From contig NZ_CAJYVU010000175.1 of assembly GCF_913778135.1 (NCBI RefSeq), forward strand, positions 1 through 64,000: DNA of 64,000 nt, read 5' to 3'. Source of the stretch: an uncultured Sphingomonas sp. (GTDB taxonomy: Bacteria; Pseudomonadota; Alphaproteobacteria; Sphingomonadales; Sphingomonadaceae). The notes below the pieces were generated by a model, which was given only the letters and a program-made list of their open reading frames with translations, had not been told where the DNA came from and made no database searches. Positions 17,990-26,058 of the stretch are shown here, piece by piece. Numbering within the stretch: position 1 is the stretch's first letter; each line of letters starts with the position of its first letter. The translations under genes were made by a program, and so were the position numbers.

Positions 17990-18913
17990 ATGAACCAAGT
18001 GCGTCTGGGACTGGTCGGCATCGGCAAGATCGCGCGCGACCAGCATTTGCCCGCGATCGCTTCAGTCGCGACGTTCGATCTCGCCGCCACCGCCAGTCGC
18101 GCAGCGCAGGTTGACGGCATCGACGCTTATCCGTCGATCGAGGCGATGCTGGCGGCGCGCGGTGACCTCGACGCCGTGTCACTGTGCACGCCGCCATCTG
18201 GGCGCGTCGATCAGGCGCTGGCGGCACTACGCGCGGGCAAGCACGTGATGCTGGAAAAGCCGCCTGCGGCCACCGTGTCCGAGGTTGCGCTGCTGGACGA
18301 GGTCGCGCGCGACGCTGGCATGACGCTGTTCACCACCTGGCACTCGCGCGAGGCCGCCGCGGTCGACACCGCGCGCGACTGGCTGGCGGACAAGCGCATC
18401 CGGGCCTTGCGGATCGACTGGAGGGAGGACATCCGCAAATGGCACCCCGGACAGGACTGGATCATGGCGGCGGGCGGCTTCGGCGTGTTCGATCCCGCCA
18501 TCAACGCGCTTTCGATCGCGACCCGTATCCTGCCGCATCACCTGCTGGTCAGCGCAGCCACGCTATCAGTGCCCGCGAACCGCGTCAGCCCGGTCGCCGC
18601 GACCGTTCAGATGCGCTGCGGTGATGCACCGGTGGAAGTCAACCTCGACTTCCTGCAAACCGGTCCGCAACGATGGGATATGGAGGTCGACACCGACGCG
18701 GGCACGCTCGTCTTGCGCGACGGCGGACGCACGATCGCGCTGCCCGGCACGCCGGCGACGACCCAACCGAACGAGGAATATTCACGACTCTATCGTCGCT
18801 TCGCGGACCTGATCGCGAGCGGGCAATCGGATGTCGATGTCAGCCCGCTGCAACTAGTCGCCGACGCCTTTCTGGTAGCCGAGCGGAAAACGGTCGAGCC
18901 GTTCGACTTCTAA
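17990..18913 (+). CDS. D-galactose 1-dehydrogenase (Gfo/Idh/MocA family)
   Basis: This NAD(P)-dependent enzyme (307 residues) oxidizes galactose to galactono-lactone, the first step of the oxidative pathway. The N-terminal Rossmann fold has GLVGIGKIARDQH and the family EKP motif (MLEKPPAATV). IRALRIDWREDIRKWHPGQDWI and GFGVFDPAINALSI match, from memory, the Pseudomonas fluorescens galactose dehydrogenase and the related Azospirillum L-arabinose 1-dehydrogenase, enzymes that can accept both sugars. It is third in the receptor 1 unit. Its stop is only 3 bases from the stop of the convergent sulfatase-activating enzyme. Confidence 0.85.
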   Translation: MNQVRLGLVGIGKIARDQHLPAIASVATFDLAATASRAAQVDGIDAYPSIEAMLAARGDLDAVSLCTPPSGRVDQALAALRAGKHVMLEKPPAATVSEVALLDEVARDAGMTLFTTWHSREAAAVDTARDWLADKRIRALRIDWREDIRKWHPGQDWIMAAGGFGVFDPAINALSIATRILPHHLLVSAATLSVPANRVSPVAATVQMRCGDAPVEVNLDFLQTGPQRWDMEVDTDAGTLVLRDGGRTIALPGTPATTQPNEEYSRLYRRFADLIASGQSDVDVSPLQLVADAFLVAERKTVEPFDF

Positions 18914-18916
18914 CGC

Positions 18917-19846
18917 TCAGCGGTCGCGGACGATGCAGCGGAACCCGATGTGGCTGGTCGGGCTATCGATCGCCTGCGGATGCCGTGCCGCAGGGCTATA
19001 GCGACGGCAATAATCGGGCGCGCACAGATGCGAGCCGCCCTTGATGACGCGGCGTCCGATCCGCTGGCCGCTACCGGGATCGTAACTCTCGCGCAGCGTC
19101 GTGCCGCGCGGGTTGTCGATGGTGCAGCAGCTCTTGTGCGTTCGGCCCCCGGACACGCCGTACCAGTCGCGCGTCCATTCCCACACGTTGCCGATCATGT
19201 CGAACAGGCCGTAGCCATTGGGCGGATAGCTGCCGACCGGCGTTGTACGGCAGGCCGTGTCCGGCGGGCGCACGACCGGAAACGTGCCGCGCCAGTAGTT
19301 CGCCATCACCGCACCGCCCGGCTCCAGTTCGTCGCCCCAGGCATAGTCGCGCGCCTCCAGTCCGCCGCGCGCCGCATATTCCCACTCCGCCTCGCTCGGC
19401 AGCGCCTTGCCCAGCCAGCGCGCATAGGCTTCCGCATCGACCGGCGCGACATGCACGACCGGGTGATCGTCCGCTCCGGTCAGGCCGCTGTCGGGGCCGG
19501 TCGGATGCTGCCAATCGGCGCCCGGCACGAACGCCCACCAGCGCGACGGATCATTGAGCGGCACCGGCACGTCGCTCGGCTGGAACACCGCCGAGCCCGC
19601 GACGATCAGCGAAGGGTCGACGCCGGGATATGACGCGGGATCGGGTGCGCGCTCCGCGAAGGTCGTGTACCCCGTCGCCGCGACGAATGCGGCGAACTGC
19701 GCGTTGGTCACCGGCGTCGGATCGATCAGGAAGCCGCCGACCCGCACTTGCCGGCACGGCGCCTCCTCGGGATAGAAGTTCTCCGCCCCCATGCGGAACG
19801 TACCGCCGGGGATGCGGATCATGCCTTCGCGCGCTGCCTTCGCCAC
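18917..19846 (-). CDS. Formylglycine-generating enzyme (sulfatase-modifying factor, SUMF1-like)
   Basis: The enzyme oxidizes the active-site Cys of sulfatases to C-alpha-formylglycine in the cytoplasm, with copper and oxygen. The 309-residue protein has the fold's markers GMIRIPGGTFRMG, LPSEAEWEYAARGG, NVWEWTRDWYG and VIKGGSHLCAPDYCRRY. The two Cys in the last motif (about C275 and C280) match the catalytic copper-binding pair of true FGEs, which many SUMF1-domain relatives lack. The GTG at 19846 follows GGGGAAGG; ATG at 19822 is the alternative. It is 46 bases behind TonB receptor 2 and serves two CxPSR sulfatases about 10 kb away. Confidence 0.92.
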   Translation of the reverse strand: MAKAAREGMIRIPGGTFRMGAENFYPEEAPCRQVRVGGFLIDPTPVTNAQFAAFVAATGYTTFAERAPDPASYPGVDPSLIVAGSAVFQPSDVPVPLNDPSRWWAFVPGADWQHPTGPDSGLTGADDHPVVHVAPVDAEAYARWLGKALPSEAEWEYAARGGLEARDYAWGDELEPGGAVMANYWRGTFPVVRPPDTACRTTPVGSYPPNGYGLFDMIGNVWEWTRDWYGVSGGRTHKSCCTIDNPRGTTLRESYDPGSGQRIGRRVIKGGSHLCAPDYCRRYSPAARHPQAIDSPTSHIGFRCIVRDR

Positions 19847-19892
19847 GCCTTCCCCTACCCGAACGCGCCGTCCCGGTCGATGCGGGTCGGAA

Positions 19893-22622
19893 TCAAAGCC
19901 GGAAGCGGACGCCCACGCGGTACACGCTTTCCAGGAACCGCGTCTGGAAGATGTAGCTCTGCCCCAGCGTGTTGAACTGCCGCCGGTTCTGTGCCGCTGC
20001 ACCCAGCAGGTTGTTGACGTTGAAGGTGAAGGTGATGTTCGGCGTCGGCGTCAATGTGGCGGCGAAATCCATCGTGCCGCGCCCGTTCTCGATGATCGGC
20101 AGCGTCGGCCCGATCACGCCCGCGCCCAGCGCAGGGTCGGCGACCTGCCCGTACCCGACGATGAAGTTCGAGCGGTAATTGTACGACAGTCGCGCCGACA
20201 GCTCGGGCGTGTCGTAGAATGCCGAGAGATTGTAGGTGTGCTTCGACGTGCCCGCGATCCGCTGCTGGCCTGCGAGCGTCGCGGCTAGGTTCGGCGCCAG
20301 CTCCGATGTGGCATCCAGATAGGTGTAGTTCACCAGACCGCCGACATTGCTCAGCCAGTTGGGCAACCACGGCGCGCGCAGGAAGGTGCGGAACCCAGCC
20401 TCGACGCCGTCGACGCGTCCCCTGCCGCCGTTGTCGGGCCGGTTGAGCCGCAGGCGACCGAACTGCGCGTCAGGCACGTCGGTGACGAAGGTGTTGATGA
20501 ACCCGTTCAGGTCCTTACGGAATGCGCCGACCGTGAATGACCCGCTGCGCGAGAAATACCATTCGAGCGAGGCGTCGTAATTGTTCGACCGGATTGGTTG
20601 CAGGTCGGGGTTGCCGCTGCTCGCGCTGCGCACGCAGTCGGTGCTGTTCGGATCGGTCGTGCAGATCGTGGGTAGCGCGCCGATCGTGACGGTAGGGTTC
20701 AACTGACCAAAACCTGGCCGCGTCCGCGTCTGCGTAAAGGCCAGACGCAGCTGCAACTCGCGTGTCAGGTGCGCGCGAAGGCTGACGTTGGGCAGGTAAT
20801 CGGTGTCACGCGAACTGCTCGAGATCGGCGTCACCGTCGTCACGCCGTTGGTGGTCGAACGCCTCAGCCCGCTGACCTCGGCATCGGCACGCGTCGCGCG
20901 GAGGCCAACCTGACCGTCGATCGGAATACCCAGATCGAACGCGTAACGCGCCTGCAGATAGGCCGAATAGATATCCTCGTTGCTCTCGAAAATCGGCGTG
21001 CCGAAATCGAGCCGCCCCGGCGCAATCCCCAGCCGCCCGCGCAGGCCGTCCAGGTTCGCGTCCAGACTATCCACCGTGGGCGTCAGCCACGACCGGAGCG
21101 AGGGCACGTCATCGTTGCGGAACCCGCGCGGCGCCGACTGATACTGGAGCGGCAGCAGTGAATACAGCTGGCCCCCCGGCGCGTTGACCGCCTGCACGTT
21201 GTTGTACGATTCCGCCGTGCGCCGCGAATAACGCACGCCCGCCTGCAGTTCCGACAGGCCGAACCGGTCGAGCTTGTACTCGGCGTCCAGACGCCCCTGC
21301 CAGCTGCGGCCATGCCCGCGCGCGGCGGTCTGCGTCAGCCCGGTCCAGCGATAATTGTTCGCGTTGAACAGATCGTAGTTGAGAAGCGTCACTGCGCCGC
21401 CGCCGACGCCCTGCGGCGCATCGAACTCGAAATGCCGCCCCGGCGCCGATGTCAGCGCATAATTGAACGCGACATTGTAGTTGGTGAAGGTCGAATCGGT
21501 GAACGCGACATCGCCCGTCAACCGCGCCGGCCCATCGGTCAGGATAAAGCCGCCGCCCGCCTGATAGGTGTCGGTCCACTGATCGTTGATGTTCTGCGCG
21601 CCGCTGGGTGCCGGACCGGTGCCCGCCGCCGCGTCGAAACTTGCTGCCTGATTGGTACCGGGGAACAGCGTCACGTTGCTGAGCGTCGCAGTGTCGCTTG
21701 CCACTACCTGCATGTTGCGGTTGCCGTTCTTGGCGCGATAGCCCTGAAACAGGCCATCGAGGTAGATTTCCAGCGCCGCGCTCGGCCGCCACTGAAACGC
21801 CGCCGCGGCGTTGGGACGGTAACGGATGCCGGTGCCGTAGTCAGTGTTGACGAAATTGGGATAACGCAGCTGCGCGATCCCTGGCACGTTGGTGCGGTTG
21901 CGGATGTCCTGCGCATTCACGCGCGAGGAATCGGTGAACTTCGTGTCGGCGTATGACCCTTCGATCAGGAAACCCATCTCGCCGATCCCGGTGTCCCAGC
22001 GCGTGCTGAACAGCCCGTTCGCCTCAATCCCCAAATTCTGCGATTGATACCAGTGGACGCCGTTGACCGCACCGATCAGCGTTGTCTTCTTGAAATCGAA
22101 CGGCTGACGCGAGCGTACGTCGATCAATCCGGCAAGACCGGGCTCGAGCAGATTGGCGCTCGATGACTTGTACACGTCGATCCGCGCGATGCCGTTGGCG
22201 GGAAAATCCTGCAACTGGACGAAGCGTCCCTCGGCGGTAAAAACCTCGCGCCCCTTGTAGGTGGTGGCGAGGTCGACGAGGCCGCGCACGGTGACGCCCT
22301 GCGCGATGCCGGCGTTGCGCGTGACCTGTACGCCCGGAATACGCGCGAGCGATTCAGAGGCGGTCACGTCGGGCAGCTTGCCGATGTCCTCGGCCACGAC
22401 CGAATCGACGATCTCGTTCGAGTTCTCCTTTTTCGCCTGCGCGCTTGCCAAGCTGGCGCGAATGCCGCTGACGACGATGTCAGGCTGGGGCGCGTCGGCG
22501 GGAGCATCCATGTTGGGCACGGTACCGGCCGCGCCGGTCTCCTGGGCCGATGCCGCCGCCGAAACCAGCGCCAGTGCCGCCGCCGACACGCCGGTCAGTA
22601 GCTTCATGCCTCCACGAGCCAT
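19893..22622 (-). CDS. TonB-dependent receptor 2 (outer-membrane glycan importer)
   Basis: This outer-membrane receptor has 909 residues. A signal peptide ends near ASAQE. A TonB box-like PDIVVSGIRASL is followed by a plug with IGKLPDVTASESLARIPGVQV, then a large barrel ending GVRFRL. It is only distantly similar to receptor 1 outside the plug, so the two may import different fragments. ATG at 22622 lies about 10 bases after GGAGG; an ATG five codons later is possible. It is upstream of and probably cotranscribed with the formylglycine-generating enzyme, which links uptake to sulfate removal. Confidence 0.92.
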   Translation of the reverse strand: MARGGMKLLTGVSAAALALVSAAASAQETGAAGTVPNMDAPADAPQPDIVVSGIRASLASAQAKKENSNEIVDSVVAEDIGKLPDVTASESLARIPGVQVTRNAGIAQGVTVRGLVDLATTYKGREVFTAEGRFVQLQDFPANGIARIDVYKSSSANLLEPGLAGLIDVRSRQPFDFKKTTLIGAVNGVHWYQSQNLGIEANGLFSTRWDTGIGEMGFLIEGSYADTKFTDSSRVNAQDIRNRTNVPGIAQLRYPNFVNTDYGTGIRYRPNAAAAFQWRPSAALEIYLDGLFQGYRAKNGNRNMQVVASDTATLSNVTLFPGTNQAASFDAAAGTGPAPSGAQNINDQWTDTYQAGGGFILTDGPARLTGDVAFTDSTFTNYNVAFNYALTSAPGRHFEFDAPQGVGGGAVTLLNYDLFNANNYRWTGLTQTAARGHGRSWQGRLDAEYKLDRFGLSELQAGVRYSRRTAESYNNVQAVNAPGGQLYSLLPLQYQSAPRGFRNDDVPSLRSWLTPTVDSLDANLDGLRGRLGIAPGRLDFGTPIFESNEDIYSAYLQARYAFDLGIPIDGQVGLRATRADAEVSGLRRSTTNGVTTVTPISSSSRDTDYLPNVSLRAHLTRELQLRLAFTQTRTRPGFGQLNPTVTIGALPTICTTDPNSTDCVRSASSGNPDLQPIRSNNYDASLEWYFSRSGSFTVGAFRKDLNGFINTFVTDVPDAQFGRLRLNRPDNGGRGRVDGVEAGFRTFLRAPWLPNWLSNVGGLVNYTYLDATSELAPNLAATLAGQQRIAGTSKHTYNLSAFYDTPELSARLSYNYRSNFIVGYGQVADPALGAGVIGPTLPIIENGRGTMDFAATLTPTPNITFTFNVNNLLGAAAQNRRQFNTLGQSYIFQTRFLESVYRVGVRFRL

Positions 22623-22656
22623 CGTTTATTTTCCTCCCCCTATTTACTCCGCAATT

Positions 22657-22662
22657 ATCATA
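22657..22662 (-). promoter_or_regulatory. TATGAT motif upstream of TonB receptor 2
   Basis: TATGAT on the minus strand (palindromic core TAT-G-ATA) lies about 35 bases before the receptor start, in an AT-rich patch. Its position suits a -10 element; its recurrence in the locus also suits an operator. Confidence 0.4.
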
Positions 22663-22711
22663 TCAATCTGCCTGCGCAAGAGCACATAGATGTGCCGGAG
22701 AATGTCGCGCC

Positions 22712-23257
22712 TTATGTTTGTTGCCGCCGGAAATAGATGACAAAGCCGGCGACATCGTGCGCAGTACCGAGCGTTGATCCCACGACAACCAGCCCGGCAC
22801 GTGCCAGTTCGGGGTCCTGCATCATCGCTCTCAGCGTCACCCAGGTAGCTTGCACTTTGTCGTAATCATCGTTGTTGGCAGTCGCCCCGGACACTTCGCA
22901 GGTCGATGCGCCGCACGTGATCGTCAGCGGCCTTCCATGTCCGATCTCGGGAATTTGCCGCAGCGCCATGTCGAGCCTTCCCTCGGCCTGTGCTGCCCAG
23001 TTTTCGTCTTTCGCTTCACTACGGACCTTCATGAACAGTTGATCGGCATCGTTCTGGAGCGGATCGGCGCGGGTCTTCGCCGCTGACGACGCCGACGGCT
23101 GTGATAATGAACGCGCGGGCGCCGGTTCCTGCGCTGAACGCTGCACCACGACCACCCCGGAGGCTTGCGGTGCAGGCGATTGGTTCACCCACCAGCCGAG
23201 CGCGCCGCACACTGCGACGCCGGCAGCCGCCATCGCTGCCATGACGTACTTCTGCAT
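22712..23257 (-). CDS. Membrane-anchored or exported protein of unknown function
   Basis: The function is not recognised. The 181-residue protein starts with one hydrophobic segment (about residues 5-24), then a Ser/Ala/Pro-rich linker to about residue 65. A compact periplasmic domain follows, with the Cys pair in TITCGASTCEVSG that could form a disulfide, and it ends in hydrophobic strands (GLVVVGSTLGT, VAGFVIYF). The start is firm because ATG at 23257 follows a full GGAGGT. It lies 51 bases after the sialidase-fold gene and 89 bases before receptor 2, so it may belong to the locus or be a passenger. Confidence 0.7.
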   Translation of the reverse strand: MQKYVMAAMAAAGVAVCGALGWWVNQSPAPQASGVVVVQRSAQEPAPARSLSQPSASSAAKTRADPLQNDADQLFMKVRSEAKDENWAAQAEGRLDMALRQIPEIGHGRPLTITCGASTCEVSGATANNDDYDKVQATWVTLRAMMQDPELARAGLVVVGSTLGTAHDVAGFVIYFRRQQT

Positions 23258-23308
23258 ATCACCTCCTGGCGACCGGCCGCGTGCTGCCGCCGGTCGCGCC
23301 CGATCAGA

Positions 23309-24439
23309 TCAGTATCCGCTGCGCGCGTAATATTGGATGCAGGCGGAACCTTGCAGGCGCCCGGCGATCTCCAGCACCTGACCGCCCGCGACGGAAAGCA
23401 GCGGCGCCGAGTAATTCGGGCACGGATTATTGCCATCGGGGTTGGGCACGCTGACCGGGGCGGAGATCGCGACCCACGGTCCCGCCGGATTGCCGCTGGC
23501 ACTCTTGAACAGCGTCGAGCCGCTGCCCGCCGCGATCGTGTTGTCGGCATTGCGCAGCTCCTGCCCGACGACCAGGATCGCGCCGTTCGCCATCACCGCA
23601 TTATAGGGCGCATGCGCGAAATAGCGGCCGTCGGACAGCCTGAGCGCGGTGCCGACGTTGCTTGCATTGCCCCAGTTCCATCCATCCGTGGACGTCCGAT
23701 AGAAGGTCGTGCACGCGGCCGGGCCGCACATTTCGTAGGTCATGAAGCGCGTGCCGCTCGCCAGCCGGCCGACGACCGCCATGCCGGGCCGGTCATTGTT
23801 GACCGTGCTGACGACTACGTCGGTCTGGTCGACCCAATTGGTGCCATTGTAGCTGCGCTTCATCAGCAATCGCTGACTGTGCACGCCGTCGGTTTCGTCC
23901 GAATAGAACATCACCAGCGCGCCGTCGTTCGCGACGATGAATTCCGGCTCCCACAAACCGCCGCCGCTGCTTGGCGAGGCGACCGGCGTCGCCACGTAGC
24001 GCCACGTCCGCCCGTTGTCGGTGCTGTGATAAAGCTTGATCTTCATGACTTTGCGGTCCGTGCTTTGCCCAACCGACCCAGCCCAGATCATCGTGCCCGC
24101 CGCCATTGAACCGATCGCGCGCGGCAGCACGAAGATGTTGCCGCAGCACAGCCCGGTCGAGAATTCAGCGTCGTTGATCTGCCCGACTTTCGCGAACGAC
24201 GCGCCTGCGTTGCTGCCGGCGTAAACATCGACATGTGCGCCGCTGTCGAACGAGGTAACGGTGGACACCAATTCGCCGTTCGGCATCGTACGCACGCGTG
24301 CATACATCGCGCTTGTCGTGCTCAGCTGCGATTGTGCCACCGCCGGTTGCGCAACGATCGGCAGGGCGATCAGCGCCGTCGCCGCGAGCGCACCAGCCAT
24401 GGGCCAGGCGATCGACCGACGCGAATGCTGCCTCTTCAT
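23309..24439 (-). CDS. Secreted sialidase-fold (BNR/Asp-box) beta-propeller hydrolase candidate
   Basis: This is an exported 376-residue protein with a signal peptide ending near PAVAQ. STDNGRTW is a clear Asp-box, STDGWNWGN a degenerate one, and propeller strands recur through the length. LWEPEFIVANDGALVMFYSDE resembles the active-site blade of sialidase-superfamily glycosidases. In this locus an exo-acting glycosidase such as a GH93-type arabinan enzyme is plausible, but GH33 sialidase or a non-catalytic binder cannot be excluded. The ATG at 24439 follows GGAGAGG; a TTG just before it is not needed. Confidence 0.65.
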   Translation of the reverse strand: MKRQHSRRSIAWPMAGALAATALIALPIVAQPAVAQSQLSTTSAMYARVRTMPNGELVSTVTSFDSGAHVDVYAGSNAGASFAKVGQINDAEFSTGLCCGNIFVLPRAIGSMAAGTMIWAGSVGQSTDRKVMKIKLYHSTDNGRTWRYVATPVASPSSGGGLWEPEFIVANDGALVMFYSDETDGVHSQRLLMKRSYNGTNWVDQTDVVVSTVNNDRPGMAVVGRLASGTRFMTYEMCGPAACTTFYRTSTDGWNWGNASNVGTALRLSDGRYFAHAPYNAVMANGAILVVGQELRNADNTIAAGSGSTLFKSASGNPAGPWVAISAPVSVPNPDGNNPCPNYSAPLLSVAGGQVLEIAGRLQGSACIQYYARSGY

Positions 24440-24499
24440 CAATCCTCTCCTCGTTCGACCTCGTCCCGCAACAGTTTGCGACCGAGTCGATAGGAATAA

Positions 24500-24505
24500 T
24501 ATGAT
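24500..24505 (+). promoter_or_regulatory. TATGAT motif in the propeller/esterase divergent region
   Basis: TATGAT followed by GAAT matches the copy at 13850 over ten bases. It is 61 bases from the minus-strand propeller start but about 310 bases from the plus-strand esterase start, so an operator role fits better here than a -10 for the esterase. Confidence 0.35.
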
Positions 24506-24506
24506 G

Positions 24507-24519
24507 AATGATTATCATT
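24507..24519. promoter_or_regulatory. 13-base palindrome AATGATTATCATT
   Basis: This is a perfect inverted repeat of six bases around one central T, immediately after the TATGAT motif. It is a candidate regulator site; it has partial likeness to a Fur box but does not match one fully. Confidence 0.3.
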
Positions 24520-24815
24520 GTCGCTTCTATTATGTTTTAAGCAGCGAGAGGTAGCGAGGGCATCATCAACACGTGCCGCCCGTGAGATGCTGGAGGGAGC
24601 CGGGGCTTGTCGGGTGAGGTCTCAACGAAACAGGTCAACACCCGCGAACGACGCCTTTCCGTGCATTGGCCGTTCCGAGTGCTGGCTCACTCAACGGCGA
24701 TTAGCACCATCGCCGCGGCGCGCCGGATCGCCGCTCTTCCCCGCACGCTTTCCCTCTCGATGCGCGGACCGGCCCCTGCCGCACAATCGTCCCACAGATC
24801 CATTAAGGAGATACG

Positions 24816-26015
24816 ATGCCGCGTTTGAACCGTGTGAGCCGTTGCCTCGCCACCCTGGCGCTGATCGCCGCCACCACGACGCCAGCTGCTGTAGCGCAGC
24901 ACGCAGGTGGGTGGGTGCGTGCGTGGACCGCAAGTCCGCTTCCTCCACCGCCCGACAAAGTCGTGACGATCGAAAACGCCACTTTGCGCGCGACCGTGCG
25001 CACTGGTGCCGCAGGCCCGGCGCTTCGCCTGCGACTGTCGAACGAGCACGGCAGCGATGTCGTCCGCGTCAACGCTGCCACGATCCGCGGCCCCGGCGGT
25101 ACGTTCGTCCCCGTCACCTTCGGCGGCAAGCGCGAGGCGCGGATCGAGATCGGCGCACCGCTGGTCAGCGATCCCGTTCGCCTTCCGGTCAAGGCGTTCG
25201 ATCTGGTCGACGTGTCGCTGTTCGTGAAGGACAAGACCCCGCTCAGCACCGCGCATCAGGCCGGCGGCGCCCCCACGATCATCTCGGCTCCCGGCGACTT
25301 CACCAATGCCGCGCAGTTTACCGAGGCACAGCGCAGCACCTTTCGTCCGCTGATCGCGGGACTGGACGTTCAGTCACCCGCACAACGCCCGATCATCGTC
25401 GCGTTCGGCGATTCAATCACCGACAACACCGGCTGCGCCAATGACGCACCCGTGATCTGCCGCTGGGGCGACGCGCTCGCGCGGCGCTTCGCCGCCGCTG
25501 GCCGACCCGAGGTAGTGATCACTCAGGCGATCGGCGGCAACCGCCTGCTCGCGCCCGGTGCCGGACCCAGCGCGCTGATGCGGTTCGACCGCGACGTGCT
25601 CAGCGTGCCGGGCGTCACGCACGTGGCGATCCTGGAGGGGATCAACGACATCGGCACGATCGCGCTGGCGAAACCCGGCGAGCCGCTCGTCACCGCGGAT
25701 CAGCTGATCGGCGCCTTTAAACAGCTGATTGCGCGCGCGCACGAACACGCCATTAAGGTCGTCGGCTTCACCATCCTGCCTTACCAAGGCTCGGGCCGCT
25801 ACACCGACGCGGGCGAGGCGGTGCGCGTGGCGGTCAATCGCTGGATCATGACCGGCGGCGGCTTCGATGCGGTGTTCGATCTCGAAAAGACCGTCGCCGA
25901 TCCCGCGAACCCGAAGCGGCTGGCCACGCCGCTGCAGTTCGGCGACGACCTGCACCCCAACGACGCGGGTGAGACGAAGATGGCGGAGGCGATCCCGCTG
26001 TCGCTGTTCCGCTGA
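24816..26015 (+). CDS. Secreted SGNH/GDSL-family esterase
   Basis: This exported ester hydrolase has 399 residues and may be a carbohydrate de-O-acetylase. The signal peptide ends near AAVAQ. An N-terminal beta-rich domain (about 30-185) precedes the catalytic domain. The four SGNH blocks are visible: nucleophile Ser in AFGDSITD, Gly in IGGNRLL, Asn in EGINDIG, and the Asp/His pair in DDLHPNDAG. ATG at 24816 follows TAAGGAG. The gene is convergent with the tandem GH43 gene. Removal of acetyl groups from the glycan before glycosidase attack is the likely role (inference from context). Confidence 0.88.
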   Translation: MPRLNRVSRCLATLALIAATTTPAAVAQHAGGWVRAWTASPLPPPPDKVVTIENATLRATVRTGAAGPALRLRLSNEHGSDVVRVNAATIRGPGGTFVPVTFGGKREARIEIGAPLVSDPVRLPVKAFDLVDVSLFVKDKTPLSTAHQAGGAPTIISAPGDFTNAAQFTEAQRSTFRPLIAGLDVQSPAQRPIIVAFGDSITDNTGCANDAPVICRWGDALARRFAAAGRPEVVITQAIGGNRLLAPGAGPSALMRFDRDVLSVPGVTHVAILEGINDIGTIALAKPGEPLVTADQLIGAFKQLIARAHEHAIKVVGFTILPYQGSGRYTDAGEAVRVAVNRWIMTGGGFDAVFDLEKTVADPANPKRLATPLQFGDDLHPNDAGETKMAEAIPLSLFR

Positions 26016-26058
26016 GGATAGCGCGCGGGCGCTGCCGCTCCGGCGGTCGCGCCCGCGC

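Larger units (their letters stand above)
24440..24815 (+). other. Divergent intergenic region between the propeller gene and the SGNH esterase
   Basis: No gene is supported in these 376 bases; short open frames here have no ribosome-binding sites. The stretch 24485-24540 is much richer in A/T than its surroundings and holds a TATGAT hexamer and a 13-base palindrome, so it probably carries divergent promoters. The esterase ribosome-binding site TAAGGAG lies just before 24816. Confidence 0.6.

Noticed and set aside
24485-24540. AT-rich patch with a Fur-box-like palindrome considered as an iron-regulated site
   Set aside because: It lacks the full 19-base Fur pattern and no iron-uptake gene is adjacent; recorded only as a palindrome.
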